From the NCBI RefSeq assembly GCF_001191005.1, contig NZ_CP012201.1, positions 3,410,001 through 3,474,000 of the forward strand: DNA of 64,000 nucleotides, read 5' to 3'. The notes beneath the pieces were generated by a model, which searched no databases, was not told where the DNA came from, and worked only from the letters and a program-made list of their open reading frames with translations. The first letter of the stretch is position 1; every line of letters starts with the position of its first letter. Of this stretch, positions 1 through 10,231 are shown in pieces. The DNA comes from Massilia sp. NR 4-1. GTDB lineage: Bacteria; Pseudomonadota; Gammaproteobacteria; Burkholderiales; Burkholderiaceae_D. A program made the position numbers and the translations under genes.

Positions 1-1765
1 GGGCCAGGTAAGCCTTCTGCACCAGCTCGGAGAAGCCCACGCTCTGGCCATTGGCATGCACCTGGTTGCCGAAGAAGCGTACGTCGCCGGCCCCGCCGCC
101 ATACTGCTTCGCCGCAAATTCGGCCAGGCGTTCGCGGATCTGGCGCGCCGCATCCTGTGCCGCCTTGCCGTTCAAGTCGGCGCCGGTGGAAGCGGCGGTG
201 GCCGAGGTATTGGCCACCTTGCTGGTATCGGTGGCGCTGGCGCGCACATGCTCCAGGTCGAGGCCCAGCTCGTGCGCCACCACCTGCATCACCTTGGTGT
301 TGATGCCCTGCCCCATCTCGGTGCCGCCGTGGTTGACGATCACCGAGCCGTCCACATACACATGCACCAGCGCACCGGCCTGATTCAGGTGGGTCACATT
401 GAAGGCGATGCCGAATTTGACGGGGGTGAAAGCCAGGCCTTTTTTCAGCACCGTGCTGCCGCTGTTGAATGCATTGATGGCGGCGCGGCGCGCACGGTAC
501 CCGCTGCTTTCTTCCAGCTCGGCGCACAGCTCATCGATGATGTTGTCGACGATCTCCTGGCCGTAAGGCGTGACGTTGTTTTCCGTCTTGCCGTAGAAAT
601 TCAGGCGGCGGATATCGTAGGCATCGCGGCCCAGATTGCGGGCGATTTCATCGATCACATATTCGATGGCGATGGCGCCCTGCGGGCCGCCGAAGCCACG
701 GAAAGCCGTGTTGGACTGGGTATTGGTCTTGCCGCAGGCGGCGCGGATATCCACGTCCGCCAGGTAGTAGGCATTGTCGAAGTGGCAGACGGCGCGCGTG
801 GCGACGGGACCGGACAGGTCGGCCGAGAAGCCGGCGCGCGAAGTCATATCGACCTTGGCGGCGACGATCTTGCCGCTGTCGTCGTAGCCCACTTCATACT
901 CGTAGTAGAAGCAGTGGCGCTTGCCCGTCACCATCATATCGTCGTCGCGGTCGGCGCGCAGCTTGACCGGACGCTTGGTCTTCGAAGCGGAGATGGCTGC
1001 CGCCGCGGCCCACAAGGCCGACTGCGATTCCTTGCCGCCGAAGCCACCGCCCATGCGGCGGCATTCGACCTGCACATGGTGCGAATGCAAGCCCAGGGCA
1101 TGCGCCACCACATGCTGCATCTCGCTCGGATGCTGGGTCGAGCACTGCACCAGCATGCCCTTATTCTCTTTCGGAATGGCGTAGGCGATCTGGCCTTCCA
1201 GGTAAAACTGCTCCTGGCCGCCCACATACAGCTTGCCCTTGACCACATGCGGTGCGCGCTCGAACGCGGCCTGGGCGTCGCCGCGCTGCAGCTGCATCGG
1301 CGGCAGCACATAGGACTGCGCGGCCTTGGCTTCCTGCGGCGTCAGGATGGCGGGCAATTCCTGGTAATCGATCTTGGCGCGGCGCGCGGCACGGCGCGCA
1401 TTGTCGTGCGTATCGGCCACCACGATGAAGACAGGCTGGCCCACATACTGCACCAGGCCATCGGCCAGGATGGGATCGTCGTGGATGATCGGGCCGCAGT
1501 CGTTCGTGCCTGGAATATCGGCCGCCGTGTACACCGCCACCACGCCCGGTGCGGCGCGCACGGCGGACAGGTCGGCGTCCAAAATCTTGGCATGCGCCTT
1601 GGACGACAGGCCTAGCGCAGCATGCAAGGTGCCCTGCACTTCCGGGATATCGTCGGTATAGGTGGCTTGGCCGAGCACATGCAACTCAGCCGATTCGTGC
1701 GGGCGCGACACGCCCACGGCGGTCCACGCCGCGGCTTTCAGTTCAGGGGCGCCAGGGTAGTTCAT
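1..1765 (-). CDS. xdhB: Xanthine dehydrogenase, molybdopterin-binding large subunit (3' end outside window)
   Basis: This is the molybdenum subunit that hydroxylates hypoxanthine and xanthine to urate, working with the FeS/FAD subunit encoded just upstream. My translation of the minus strand from the ATG at 1765 is open to the window edge (588 codons of roughly 780 usual). It contains the family motifs RMGGGFGGKES, FRGFGGPQG and HGGTEMGQGINTK, which line the molybdopterin and substrate pocket. An AAGGAA ribosome site sits between the xdhA stop and this ATG, and the 11-base gap indicates one operon. The C-terminal part lies outside the window, so the final catalytic glutamate region cannot be checked. 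Confidence 0.95.
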   Translation of the reverse strand, partial: MNYPGAPELKAAAWTAVGVSRPHESAELHVLGQATYTDDIPEVQGTLHAALGLSSKAHAKILDADLSAVRAAPGVVAVYTAADIPGTNDCGPIIHDDPILADGLVQYVGQPVFIVVADTHDNARRAARRAKIDYQELPAILTPQEAKAAQSYVLPPMQLQRGDAQAAFERAPHVVKGKLYVGGQEQFYLEGQIAYAIPKENKGMLVQCSTQHPSEMQHVVAHALGLHSHHVQVECRRMGGGFGGKESQSALWAAAAAISASKTKRPVKLRADRDDDMMVTGKRHCFYYEYEVGYDDSGKIVAAKVDMTSRAGFSADLSGPVATRAVCHFDNAYYLADVDIRAACGKTNTQSNTAFRGFGGPQGAIAIEYVIDEIARNLGRDAYDIRRLNFYGKTENNVTPYGQEIVDNIIDELCAELEESSGYRARRAAINAFNSGSTVLKKGLAFTPVKFGIAFNVTHLNQAGALVHVYVDGSVIVNHGGTEMGQGINTKVMQVVAHELGLDLEHVRASATDTSKVANTSATAASTGADLNGKAAQDAARQIRERLAEFAAKQYGGGAGDVRFFGNQVHANGQSVGFSELVQKAYLA

Positions 1766-1776
1766 GCTGATTCCTT

Positions 1777-3243
1777 TCAGGCGCGGCAGGCGAAGGCGTT
1801 GACGGCTTCGGCCGCCAATGGCGCATCGCTGCGTGTTTCAAGCCAGTAGCGGCGCAGCAGGTTCTGCGCGGTCTTCATGCGGTACTCGCTGGAAGCGCGC
1901 ATATCGCTCAGCGGCGCGTAGTCGCGCGCCAAGGCCTGCATGGCGTCCTGCACGGCCGACTCATCCCAGCGGCGGCCCTTGAGCAGGGCTTCGGCCTGCG
2001 CGGCGCGCTTGGGCGTGGCAGCCATGCCGCCGAACGCGATGCGGGCCTCGGCCACGGTATCGCCGTCGAGCGTGAAGGCGAAGGCGGCGCAGACGGCGGA
2101 GATATCCTGGTCGAAGCGCTTGGCCAGCTTGTAGGTGCGGAATTGCACGCCGGCGCGCGGCAGCGGCACGCGTACGGCCTGCACGAATTCGCCCGGCTGC
2201 AAATCCTTCTTCATATAGTCGAGGTAGAAATCTTCCAGCGCCAGCACGCGCTCGCCGGCCTGGCCACGCAGCACGATCTCGGTGCCGAGCGCGATCAGCC
2301 ACGGCATGGAGTCGCCGATCGGCGAGCCGTTGGCGACATTGCCGCCCAGCGTGCCCGCATTGCGGATCGGCAGGGAGGCGAAGCGCTGCCACATTTCCGA
2401 CAGCTCTTTCGGATAGTGCTGGCACAGGGCTTCGTAAGCATCGTTGAGCGAGACGCCGGCGCCGATTTCCAGCTTGCCGTCCACGCTGCGCACATTTTTC
2501 AGCGCATCGACGTGGCCCAGATAGATGATGTCGCCCAGTTCGCGCATCTGCTTGGTGATCCACAGGCCGACGTCGGTGGAGCCGGCCAGCAGCACGGCCG
2601 ATGGATTGGCGGCACGCAGCGCCACCAGCTCATCCAGCGTGCGCGGCGCCATGAAGGCCTGGCCGCGCGCGCTGTAGACGGCGAGCTTGTCGCGCTTCAG
2701 CGCTGCCAACTGCTGGACCAGGGCAACACGGTCGAATTCGACCTTGGGCAACTCGCTCATGCGCTGGGCCGCCTCGATGATGGGACGGTAGCCGGTGCAG
2801 CGGCACAGATTGCCGGACAGGCAGTCGTCGATCTGCTTGCGCTCGGCGCGCCGGCCATCCTGCTTCAGATACATGCCCCACAGCGACATGGCGAAGCCGG
2901 GGGTACAGAAACCGCATTGGGAGCCGTGGCATTCGACCAAAGCCTGCTGCACCGGATGCAGGGCGCCATCGGCCTGCTGCAAGTCTTCCACGGTGAACAG
3001 GGCTTTGCCGTCCAGCGTGGGCGTGAGCTGGATGCAGGAATTGACGGCCTTCAGTTCCAGCTGGCCGTTGACCAGGCTGCCGACCACGACGGTACAGGCG
3101 CCGCAGTCGCCCTCGGCGCAACCTTCCTTGGTGCCGGTGCAGTGCAAGTCCTCGCGCAGGTGCTGCAACACCGTCTGCGTCGGGGCGGCGTCGCGCACTT
3201 CGTGCACGTTCCCGCGGTAGTAAAAACGAATTGAATCAGACAT
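1777..3243 (-). CDS. xdhA: Xanthine dehydrogenase small subunit (2Fe-2S and FAD domains)
   Basis: This 488-residue electron-transfer subunit passes electrons from the molybdenum centre to NAD+. Residues about 1-85 form the plant-type 2Fe-2S ferredoxin domain (CAEGDCGACTVV). Residues about 86-165 form the second 2Fe-2S domain (QCGFCTPGF and CLSGNLCRCTGYRP). Residues about 185-480 are the FAD-binding and CO-dehydrogenase flavoprotein C-terminal domains (LAGSTDVG, GTLGGNVANGSPIGD). It is the first gene of the xdhAB operon, and a TATAAT -10 element lies 53 bases upstream. Family assignment is firm; purine rather than other aldehyde substrates is inferred from the motifs and the puuE and uraH neighbours. 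Confidence 0.96.
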   Translation of the reverse strand: MSDSIRFYYRGNVHEVRDAAPTQTVLQHLREDLHCTGTKEGCAEGDCGACTVVVGSLVNGQLELKAVNSCIQLTPTLDGKALFTVEDLQQADGALHPVQQALVECHGSQCGFCTPGFAMSLWGMYLKQDGRRAERKQIDDCLSGNLCRCTGYRPIIEAAQRMSELPKVEFDRVALVQQLAALKRDKLAVYSARGQAFMAPRTLDELVALRAANPSAVLLAGSTDVGLWITKQMRELGDIIYLGHVDALKNVRSVDGKLEIGAGVSLNDAYEALCQHYPKELSEMWQRFASLPIRNAGTLGGNVANGSPIGDSMPWLIALGTEIVLRGQAGERVLALEDFYLDYMKKDLQPGEFVQAVRVPLPRAGVQFRTYKLAKRFDQDISAVCAAFAFTLDGDTVAEARIAFGGMAATPKRAAQAEALLKGRRWDESAVQDAMQALARDYAPLSDMRASSEYRMKTAQNLLRRYWLETRSDAPLAAEAVNAFACRA

Positions 3244-3295
3244 CTTGGCCTCGGCTTTATCCCAGCTTACAGATTAACACCCGGGGACACCGACC

Positions 3296-3301
3296 ATTAT
3301 A
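3296..3301 (-). promoter_or_regulatory. Probable -10 element of xdhAB
   Basis: The minus strand reads TATAAT here, a perfect -10 hexamer, 53 bases upstream of the xdhA ATG in the puuE-xdhA gap. The hexamer 17 bases further upstream (GATAAC) is a poor -35, which would fit an activator-dependent or substrate-regulated promoter. Confidence 0.45.
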
Positions 3302-3331
3302 ATCAATCGATGATGTCCGTTATCAGCGTTT

Positions 3332-4288
3332 TCACATGGCAGGCGCAGGGTGGTGGCGGTGCCAGTGCTCGGCGATATCGATGCGGCGCGTGATCCACAC
3401 GCCCTCATGGCCCTGCACATAGTCGAGGAAGCGCGCCAGCGCGGCGGCCCGCGCCGGGCGCCCCACCAGACGGCAGTGCAGGCCGATGGACAGCATCTTT
3501 GGCTGATTCAGGCCATTCGGGTCGCCCTCCTTATAGAGTACGTCGAAAGCATCCTTCAGGTAATCGAAGAATTGCGTACCGGAGTTGAAGCCTTGCATGG
3601 CGGCAAAGCGCATATCGTTGGTGTCCAGCGTATAAGGCACGATCAATTGCGGCTTGATGGCGGGCACGCCGTTGGCGTCGCGGCATTCGACGTTTTGCCA
3701 GAAAGGCAAGTCATCGCCATAGTAATCGGCGTCGTAGCGGAAACCGCCGTGCTCGACCACCAGGCGGCGCGTATTGGGCGAATCGCGGCCGGTGTACCAG
3801 CCCTGCGGCGCGCTGCCGGTCAGCTCGCGGATGATGGCGACCGCTTCTTCCATATGCGCGCGCTCGCTGGCCTCGTCCATGTTCTGATACGAAATCCAGC
3901 GCAGGCCGTGGCAGGCGATTTCGTGGCCCAGCTCCTGGAAAGCAGCCACCGCCTCCGGATGGCGTTTGAGCGCCATCGCCACGCCGAAGATGGTCAGCGG
4001 CAGCTTGCGCTCTTCGAACATGCGCAACAGGCGCCACAGCCCGGCACGCGAGCCATATTCATAAATCGACTCCATGCTCATGTGGCGGGCCGGGAAAGCG
4101 GCCGCGCCGATGATCTCGGACAGGAAGGTTTCCGAGGCCGCATCGCCGTGCAGCACATTGTTCTCGCCGCCCTCCTCGTAGTTCAACACGAATTGCAGCG
4201 CGACGCGGGCCTGGCCCGGCCATTGCGGATGGGGCGGCGTACGGCCGTAGCCGATCAGATCGCGGGGATAATTTTGATAAGTGTCCAT
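3332..4288 (-). CDS. puuE: Allantoinase PuuE (polysaccharide-deacetylase fold)
   Basis: This 318-residue protein of the metal-independent allantoinase family hydrolyses (S)-allantoin to allantoate, the step after the HIU hydrolase and OHCU decarboxylase. The start MDTYQNYPRDLIGYGRTPP and the sequences FVLNYEEGGE, ACHGLRWISYQ and GWYTGRDSPNTR are typical of PuuE, and the length fits (about 310). It ends without a fused UraD domain, which some relatives carry, and uraD is not visible in this window. It is transcribed toward xdhA with an 88-base gap and is divergent from uraH, so the group forms a urate-to-allantoate degradation locus. Confidence 0.93.
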   Translation of the reverse strand: MDTYQNYPRDLIGYGRTPPHPQWPGQARVALQFVLNYEEGGENNVLHGDAASETFLSEIIGAAAFPARHMSMESIYEYGSRAGLWRLLRMFEERKLPLTIFGVAMALKRHPEAVAAFQELGHEIACHGLRWISYQNMDEASERAHMEEAVAIIRELTGSAPQGWYTGRDSPNTRRLVVEHGGFRYDADYYGDDLPFWQNVECRDANGVPAIKPQLIVPYTLDTNDMRFAAMQGFNSGTQFFDYLKDAFDVLYKEGDPNGLNQPKMLSIGLHCRLVGRPARAAALARFLDYVQGHEGVWITRRIDIAEHWHRHHPAPAM

Positions 4289-4318
4289 GGTCTCAGGCGC
4301 AGTGGGGGTATATCAGCG

Positions 4319-4352
4319 ATCATATATTGGCTTCCTGTCACCAGTATATGAT
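4319..4352. promoter_or_regulatory. Inverted repeat in the puuE-uraH divergent promoter region
   Basis: ATCATATA (4319-4326) and TATATGAT (4345-4352) are perfect 8-base inverted arms separated by 18 bases. They lie in the 106-base region between the divergent starts of puuE and uraH. The position suits an operator shared by both genes; the protein that would bind is unknown. Confidence 0.4.
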
Positions 4353-4394
4353 TTGCGCGATACGCCAATTTACCGAGACTTATAAGGAGATAAT

Positions 4395-4745
4395 ATGTCC
4401 AAACTGACGACGCACGTGCTCGACACCGCCCACGGCCGCCCCGCCGCCGGCGTCAAAATCGCCCTGTTCGCGATCAGCGGAAAAGAAAAAACCCTGGTAA
4501 AAACCGATGTGACCAATGCCGATGGCCGCTGTCCCCCGCTGCTGGAGGGCGCGACCATGCGCAAGGGACGCTATGAACTGGTATTCGAGGCCGGCGCCTA
4601 CTTCGCAGCCTCCGGCGTGCCCCAGCCCAATCCGCCTTTCATCGAGCAGGTGACGGTCGCTTTCGGCATTGCCGATCCGGAGCAGAATTACCATGTGCCG
4701 CTGGTGGTCACGCCATGGTCGTACTCGACGTATCGCGGCAGTTAA
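4395..4745 (+). CDS. uraH: 5-hydroxyisourate hydrolase (transthyretin-like)
   Basis: This enzyme hydrolyses 5-hydroxyisourate, the unstable product of urate oxidation, to OHCU. The protein is 116 residues, the normal length. The N-terminal LTTHVLDTAHGRPA carries the catalytic histidine, and the protein ends in the diagnostic C-terminal tetrapeptide YRGS. An AAGGAG ribosome site lies at 4382-4387. It is divergent from puuE across a short region with an inverted repeat. No urate oxidase is visible here and would have to be encoded elsewhere. Confidence 0.95.
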   Translation: MSKLTTHVLDTAHGRPAAGVKIALFAISGKEKTLVKTDVTNADGRCPPLLEGATMRKGRYELVFEAGAYFAASGVPQPNPPFIEQVTVAFGIADPEQNYHVPLVVTPWSYSTYRGS

Positions 4746-4788
4746 GGAGAAGCAGCGCCCGCGTGCCGCAGGCGCTGCCGGGAACCGC

Positions 4789-5289
4789 TTAGAAGACTAC
4801 CGCATCCTGCTCGACATGCACGCCAACCAGCAGCACATCGGTGGCGACGTGCGCCTCAACCGGCGCGGCATCGTGCGCGGCCGCATTCAGGCCCTGCTGG
4901 TTCAGCGCATTCACCACGCGCTGGTTCAGATAGACCAGATCGGCACCGGTGGCGGCATCCGCCATCTGGATGTTCAAATCGGCGATCGAGGTGTGATCCA
5001 CCAGGGCGCCGATATATTTCACTGCCCAGGTATTCAGTGCCTGCATATCCGGATTATGGCCAAACAGATTGTTGTAGACCTGGACCATCAGACCGGTGCC
5101 GGTGGTCCACTCATGACCACCATACAGCGCCTGGAATTCCGCCGATTGCTCGATGGCGTGGGCGATACCGGCCAGATTGCCGCCACTTTTATTGTATTCA
5201 TTCACCCAAAAATTCAGGCCAGCGCTCTCTGCAGGGCGGTTCAGCAGTTCAATATACAGCTTTTCAATTTCATAGATCGGCGACGACAT
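4789..5289 (-). CDS. Short DUF4214-domain protein
   Basis: This 166-residue protein has an N-terminal DUF4214 unit (residues about 5-62: YELLNRP-like YIELLNRPAES, GLNFWVNEY, SAEFQALYGG). DUF4214 units usually occur in large secreted or surface proteins, often next to calcium-binding repeats. Here the domain stands nearly alone, followed by about 100 residues with a second weaker helix-rich stretch and a C-terminal VALVHVEQDAVVF-like tail. The start at 5289 is preferred over an upstream ATG at 5340 because AGGGGAA lies just before it. No classical signal peptide is seen. The leader upstream is very AT-rich. Function is unknown. Confidence 0.75.
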   Translation of the reverse strand: MSSPIYEIEKLYIELLNRPAESAGLNFWVNEYNKSGGNLAGIAHAIEQSAEFQALYGGHEWTTGTGLMVQVYNNLFGHNPDMQALNTWAVKYIGALVDHTSIADLNIQMADAATGADLVYLNQRVVNALNQQGLNAAAHDAAPVEAHVATDVLLVGVHVEQDAVVF

Positions 5290-5452
5290 CGTTTCCCCTA
5301 TTAGCAAATGGTTTAAAGCCACAATATGAATAAAATTCACCGCGCAATGTTAAATATAAACAAAAGCAATATTTATATTTAATTAACTGCACGGCGATTC
5401 TAATATTTTTTCAGGGAAATGTCAGAAATATTTATACTTTAATAATGAAAGC
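5290..5452. other. AT-rich intergenic leader upstream of the DUF4214 gene
   Basis: This 163-base gap is strikingly AT-rich from about 5341 to 5450, in a chromosome that is otherwise GC-rich. It contains several TATATTTA/TTAATTAA-like runs but no convincing single -35/-10 pair. It probably holds the promoter of the DUF4214 gene and may be bound by an H-NS-like silencer. Confidence 0.5.
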
Positions 5453-5950
5453 TTATCGCGCAAGCTCGCTGTAATGGCGGTTGGACTTGCTGCCGCGGAC
5501 CTTGCGACGCAGCTGCATCAGGCCGTAGAGCAGGGCCTCGGCCGTGGGCGGGCAGCCGGGCACATAGATATCGACCGGCACGATGCGATCGCAGCCGCGC
5601 ACCACCGAATAGCTGTAGTGATAGTAGCCGCCGCCATTGGCGCAGGAACCCATCGATACCACGTAGCGCGGCTCCGGCATCTGGTCATACACCTTGCGCA
5701 TGGCGCGTGCCATCTTGTTGGTCAAGGTGCCGGCCACGATCATCAGGTCCGCCTGGCGCGGCGAGGGGCGCGGGCAAAAGCCGAAGCGGTCCATATCGTA
5801 GCGCGCCGAAGCCGCCTGCATCATCTCCACCGCGCAGCAGGCCAGGCCGAAGCTCAGATACCACATGCTATTGGTGCGGATCATATTGACCAGCTCATCG
5901 AGCGAGGTCAGCATATAACCATCGCGTTCCAGGGTTGCTTCTTCGATCAT
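5453..5950 (-). CDS. Orphan NADH-quinone oxidoreductase subunit B-like protein
   Basis: This 165-residue protein has full NuoB similarity. NuoB holds the N2 [4Fe-4S] cluster at the end of the complex I electron chain. The cluster cysteines are visible in GLACCAVEMM (about residues 37-38), MGSCANGGGYYHYSY (about 102) and VPGCPPTAEALLYG (about 132). It carries an additional cysteine in FGFCPRPSPRQ. No other nuo gene is in the window; the neighbours are an AraC regulator upstream and a DUF4214 gene downstream. It is therefore an isolated nuoB paralogue. Whether it replaces NuoB in complex I or serves another redox protein cannot be read from sequence. Confidence 0.85.
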   Translation of the reverse strand: MIEEATLERDGYMLTSLDELVNMIRTNSMWYLSFGLACCAVEMMQAASARYDMDRFGFCPRPSPRQADLMIVAGTLTNKMARAMRKVYDQMPEPRYVVSMGSCANGGGYYHYSYSVVRGCDRIVPVDIYVPGCPPTAEALLYGLMQLRRKVRGSKSNRHYSELAR

Positions 5951-6037
5951 CGTTACTCTCCCGTTTCAGTCCGGGAGCACGATAGCCTAGAGCTGGCGGC
6001 AAATATTGTACGGAAACGACATGCGCCTGCCTGCTCT

Positions 6038-6910
6038 TCAAGCCTGCCCGGCAACCACCTGGCGATGCGGATCGTCGTAGCGGAACAGGCGCAACAGGCC
6101 CTCCTCCTCGGCGCCCTCCAGCGCCAACAGGCTGCCGGGGCGGCGGCCCGTGAAGTGGATGAAGTCGCGGATCATATGGGCCTGGTCGTGGTAGCCGCAA
6201 TCCATGGCGATGCGCGTCAATAGGCCACGCCGGGGCGGCAGGCTCAGCATCATCGACAGGGCGCGCACATAACGCCGCATCTTGCGCTCATCGCGCAGGC
6301 TCTGGCCATAGGAAGCGAGCATGCCGCGCTCAAGCTGGCGCAGGCTCAGGCCGCAGCGGCGGGCAACCTCCTCTGCCGGCTGGAACAGCATGCCGGCTGG
6401 CAGCGCAAATGCCGGGCGGATACGGCCGGCGCGCTGCGCCAGCAAGCCCAGCAGCCAACCGGACAGCAAGGCCAACCACTGTCCCGGATCAGCGCTGGCG
6501 CGCAGGCCATCCTCCAGCTCACGGGTCGGCAGATGCGGCAGATATTCCGCCACCAGCACCGGAAAATTGCGCAACTCCACCAGATCGGCGTCGAACAGGC
6601 GGCCAAACTGCCCCGGTTCGATCAGGGCGCTGATGAAGGTGGTGCCCGGTTCCCAGCGCACCAAGGCGGGCACGGTCTGCGGTCCGCCCAGCATGGGACG
6701 GTCCATGAGCGGCCCCGGGTGCGCCCCCAGCATCGGCCGCGAACCGCCGGCGATAAAGAAGGTAATCTCGGGACAGGGCGTGGCCGGTACCAGCACCTCT
6801 CCCCCGCTGCCGCGCTCGATATGGAAATAGCGCACGATCCCGGCCAGCGCGGGCGGCGGGAGCAGGGCCAATCGCTTAGCATCTCCGTGCGGCAATATCA
6901 TGCGGCGCAT
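6038..6910 (-). CDS. AraC-family transcriptional regulator
   Basis: A C-terminal helix-turn-helix pair of AraC type is visible (EVARRCGLSLRQLERGM, then RIAMDCGYHDQAHMIRDFIHFTGRRPGSLL). The N-terminal 160 residues resemble the sensor half of the DUF6597-type AraC regulators (VPATPCPEITFFIAGG). The start at 6910 (290 residues) is chosen for an AGGAAGAGG stretch upstream; a TTG at 6940 or the ATG at 6901 are alternatives. It lies 87 bases upstream of the orphan nuoB-like gene on the same strand, so it may regulate or be co-transcribed with it. The effector is unknown. Confidence 0.85.
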   Translation of the reverse strand: MRRMILPHGDAKRLALLPPPALAGIVRYFHIERGSGGEVLVPATPCPEITFFIAGGSRPMLGAHPGPLMDRPMLGGPQTVPALVRWEPGTTFISALIEPGQFGRLFDADLVELRNFPVLVAEYLPHLPTRELEDGLRASADPGQWLALLSGWLLGLLAQRAGRIRPAFALPAGMLFQPAEEVARRCGLSLRQLERGMLASYGQSLRDERKMRRYVRALSMMLSLPPRRGLLTRIAMDCGYHDQAHMIRDFIHFTGRRPGSLLALEGAEEEGLLRLFRYDDPHRQVVAGQA

Positions 6911-7060
6911 TATAGCCGCCTCTTCCTTGGACGAAGCCAAGGGGATTGCTTTCAGGGAAGTTGGCAGGCTTGCATGGGGTCAGGGCTTCCCGTAGAATTT
7001 GGAACTCTGCGGCCGTGTGGCCGGTCTTTTTGCGGGGCGCCGCGGCGCTCTGACCTTCTC

Positions 7061-8350
7061 TTGGACAACGTTCCCCTTTGGGCGCAACTTTCTGCGCTGG
7101 CTTTCCTGATTTTTCTGTCGGCCTTCTTTGCCATGGCTGAAACCGCCCTGATGGCGGCCAACCGTTTTCGGCTGCGCCATGAAGCCAAGCGCGGCAGCCG
7201 CCGCGCCATCGCCACGCTCTGGCTGCTGGAGCGCACCGAACGCCTGCTGTCGCTGGTATTGATCGCCAATACGCTGATCAATGCGATGGCCATCGCGCTG
7301 GTGACAGCGATTGCCATCACCAACTTCGGCATGGAGGAGCGGGTGATCCTCACCTCCACCGCCCTGATCGTGTTCGTGCTGATCGTACTGGCGGAGATTT
7401 CGCCAAAGATCATCGGCGCGCGCTATGCCGACCAGATCGTGCTGCCGGCCTCCATCGTGCTGCGTCCGCTGCTGTCGGCGGCGCGGCCCGTGATCTGGTT
7501 CGTGCACCTGTTCGTGAACAGTTTGCTGGGCCTGTTCCGCGTCAAACCGTCGGGGCCGCTGCATGAGCCGCGCCTGTCGCCCGACGAGCTGCGCTCGGTG
7601 CTGCTGGAAAACAGCAGCTTCATCCCGCAGCAGCATAAGAATATCCTGCTCAATCTGTTCGACCTGGACGCGGTGTCGGTGGAAGACATCATGACGCCGC
7701 GCGCCCAGATCGAGGCGCTCAACCTGTCGGCGCCGATCGCAGAAATCGTCGAACAGCTGACCACCTGCTACCACAACAAGCTGCCGGTCTACGACGGCGA
7801 AATCAACCAGATCGCCGGCATCTTGCACGTGCGCAAGGCGCTGGCCCTGCTGCACCAGCACGAGGAACTCAGCGCCGGCGATTTCCGCGCCCTGCTGAGC
7901 GCACCCTATTTCATCCCGCAGGATACGGCGGTGTTCGCGCAATTGCAGAACTTCCAGGAGAACCGCGAGCGCCTGGCCATCATCGTCGACGAATACGGCG
8001 AGCTGCAAGGCCTGGTGACGCTGGACGACATCATCGAGGAAATGATCGGCGATTTCACCACATCGACGCCGGGCGCCGCGCGCGCCGAAAGCTTCGGCTG
8101 GGACGACAAGGGCGAATGCCTGCTCGAAGGCAGCACTCCTTTACGTGACATCAATAAGCGCCTGGGGTTAAACTTTGCCCTGGATGGCCCCAAGACCGTG
8201 AACGGCATGCTGCTGGAGTTATTGCAGGAAATACCCGATGCGCCCATCAGCCTGAAAGCCGGCGGCTGCATCGTCGAGGTGGTGCAGGTGCAGAACCAGG
8301 CCATCAAAGTAGTGAAATTGCGACGCCCGGATGGCAAGCGCCCGCACTGA
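7061..8350 (+). CDS. HlyC/CorC-family membrane protein (DUF21-CBS-CorC_HlyC)
   Basis: This is a 429-residue inner-membrane protein with an N-terminal DUF21 domain of three to four membrane helices (FLIFLSAFFAMAETALMAAN, then IANTLINAMAIALVTAIAI). A cytoplasmic CBS pair follows (SVEDIMTPRAQIEALNL and LAIIVDEYGELQGLVTLDDI), and then a C-terminal CorC_HlyC domain. Relatives are linked to Mg2+/Co2+ efflux. I place the start at the TTG at 7061 because family members usually begin M-D-x-x-P-L-W-A-Q, which matches the codons from here. The reading frame stays open upstream, but that part is low-complexity and overlaps the AraC gene. It lies directly upstream of the pil genes. Confidence 0.9.
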   Translation: MDNVPLWAQLSALAFLIFLSAFFAMAETALMAANRFRLRHEAKRGSRRAIATLWLLERTERLLSLVLIANTLINAMAIALVTAIAITNFGMEERVILTSTALIVFVLIVLAEISPKIIGARYADQIVLPASIVLRPLLSAARPVIWFVHLFVNSLLGLFRVKPSGPLHEPRLSPDELRSVLLENSSFIPQQHKNILLNLFDLDAVSVEDIMTPRAQIEALNLSAPIAEIVEQLTTCYHNKLPVYDGEINQIAGILHVRKALALLHQHEELSAGDFRALLSAPYFIPQDTAVFAQLQNFQENRERLAIIVDEYGELQGLVTLDDIIEEMIGDFTTSTPGAARAESFGWDDKGECLLEGSTPLRDINKRLGLNFALDGPKTVNGMLLELLQEIPDAPISLKAGGCIVEVVQVQNQAIKVVKLRRPDGKRPH

Positions 8351-8444
8351 GCAGTGCGTGACTTTACAAATGCAATGCCTGGGGGCATGATCGGACAGAT
8401 AGGGCGAGCCCCGAGCTCCTCCCAAGACCTGATAGCGCGCTTCT

Positions 8445-10175
<1,731 letters not shown>

Positions 10176-10231
10176 CACGCAATAACACGTTTAAGCAGGC
10201 CGCGCGCGGCCACCTGGGAGGGACCGGCACC

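Noticed and set aside
56..1615. Long open frame of 519 codons on the plus strand
   Set aside because: It is antisense to xdhB, whose minus-strand translation has all family motifs; the plus-strand product is low-complexity and His/Arg/Ala-rich.
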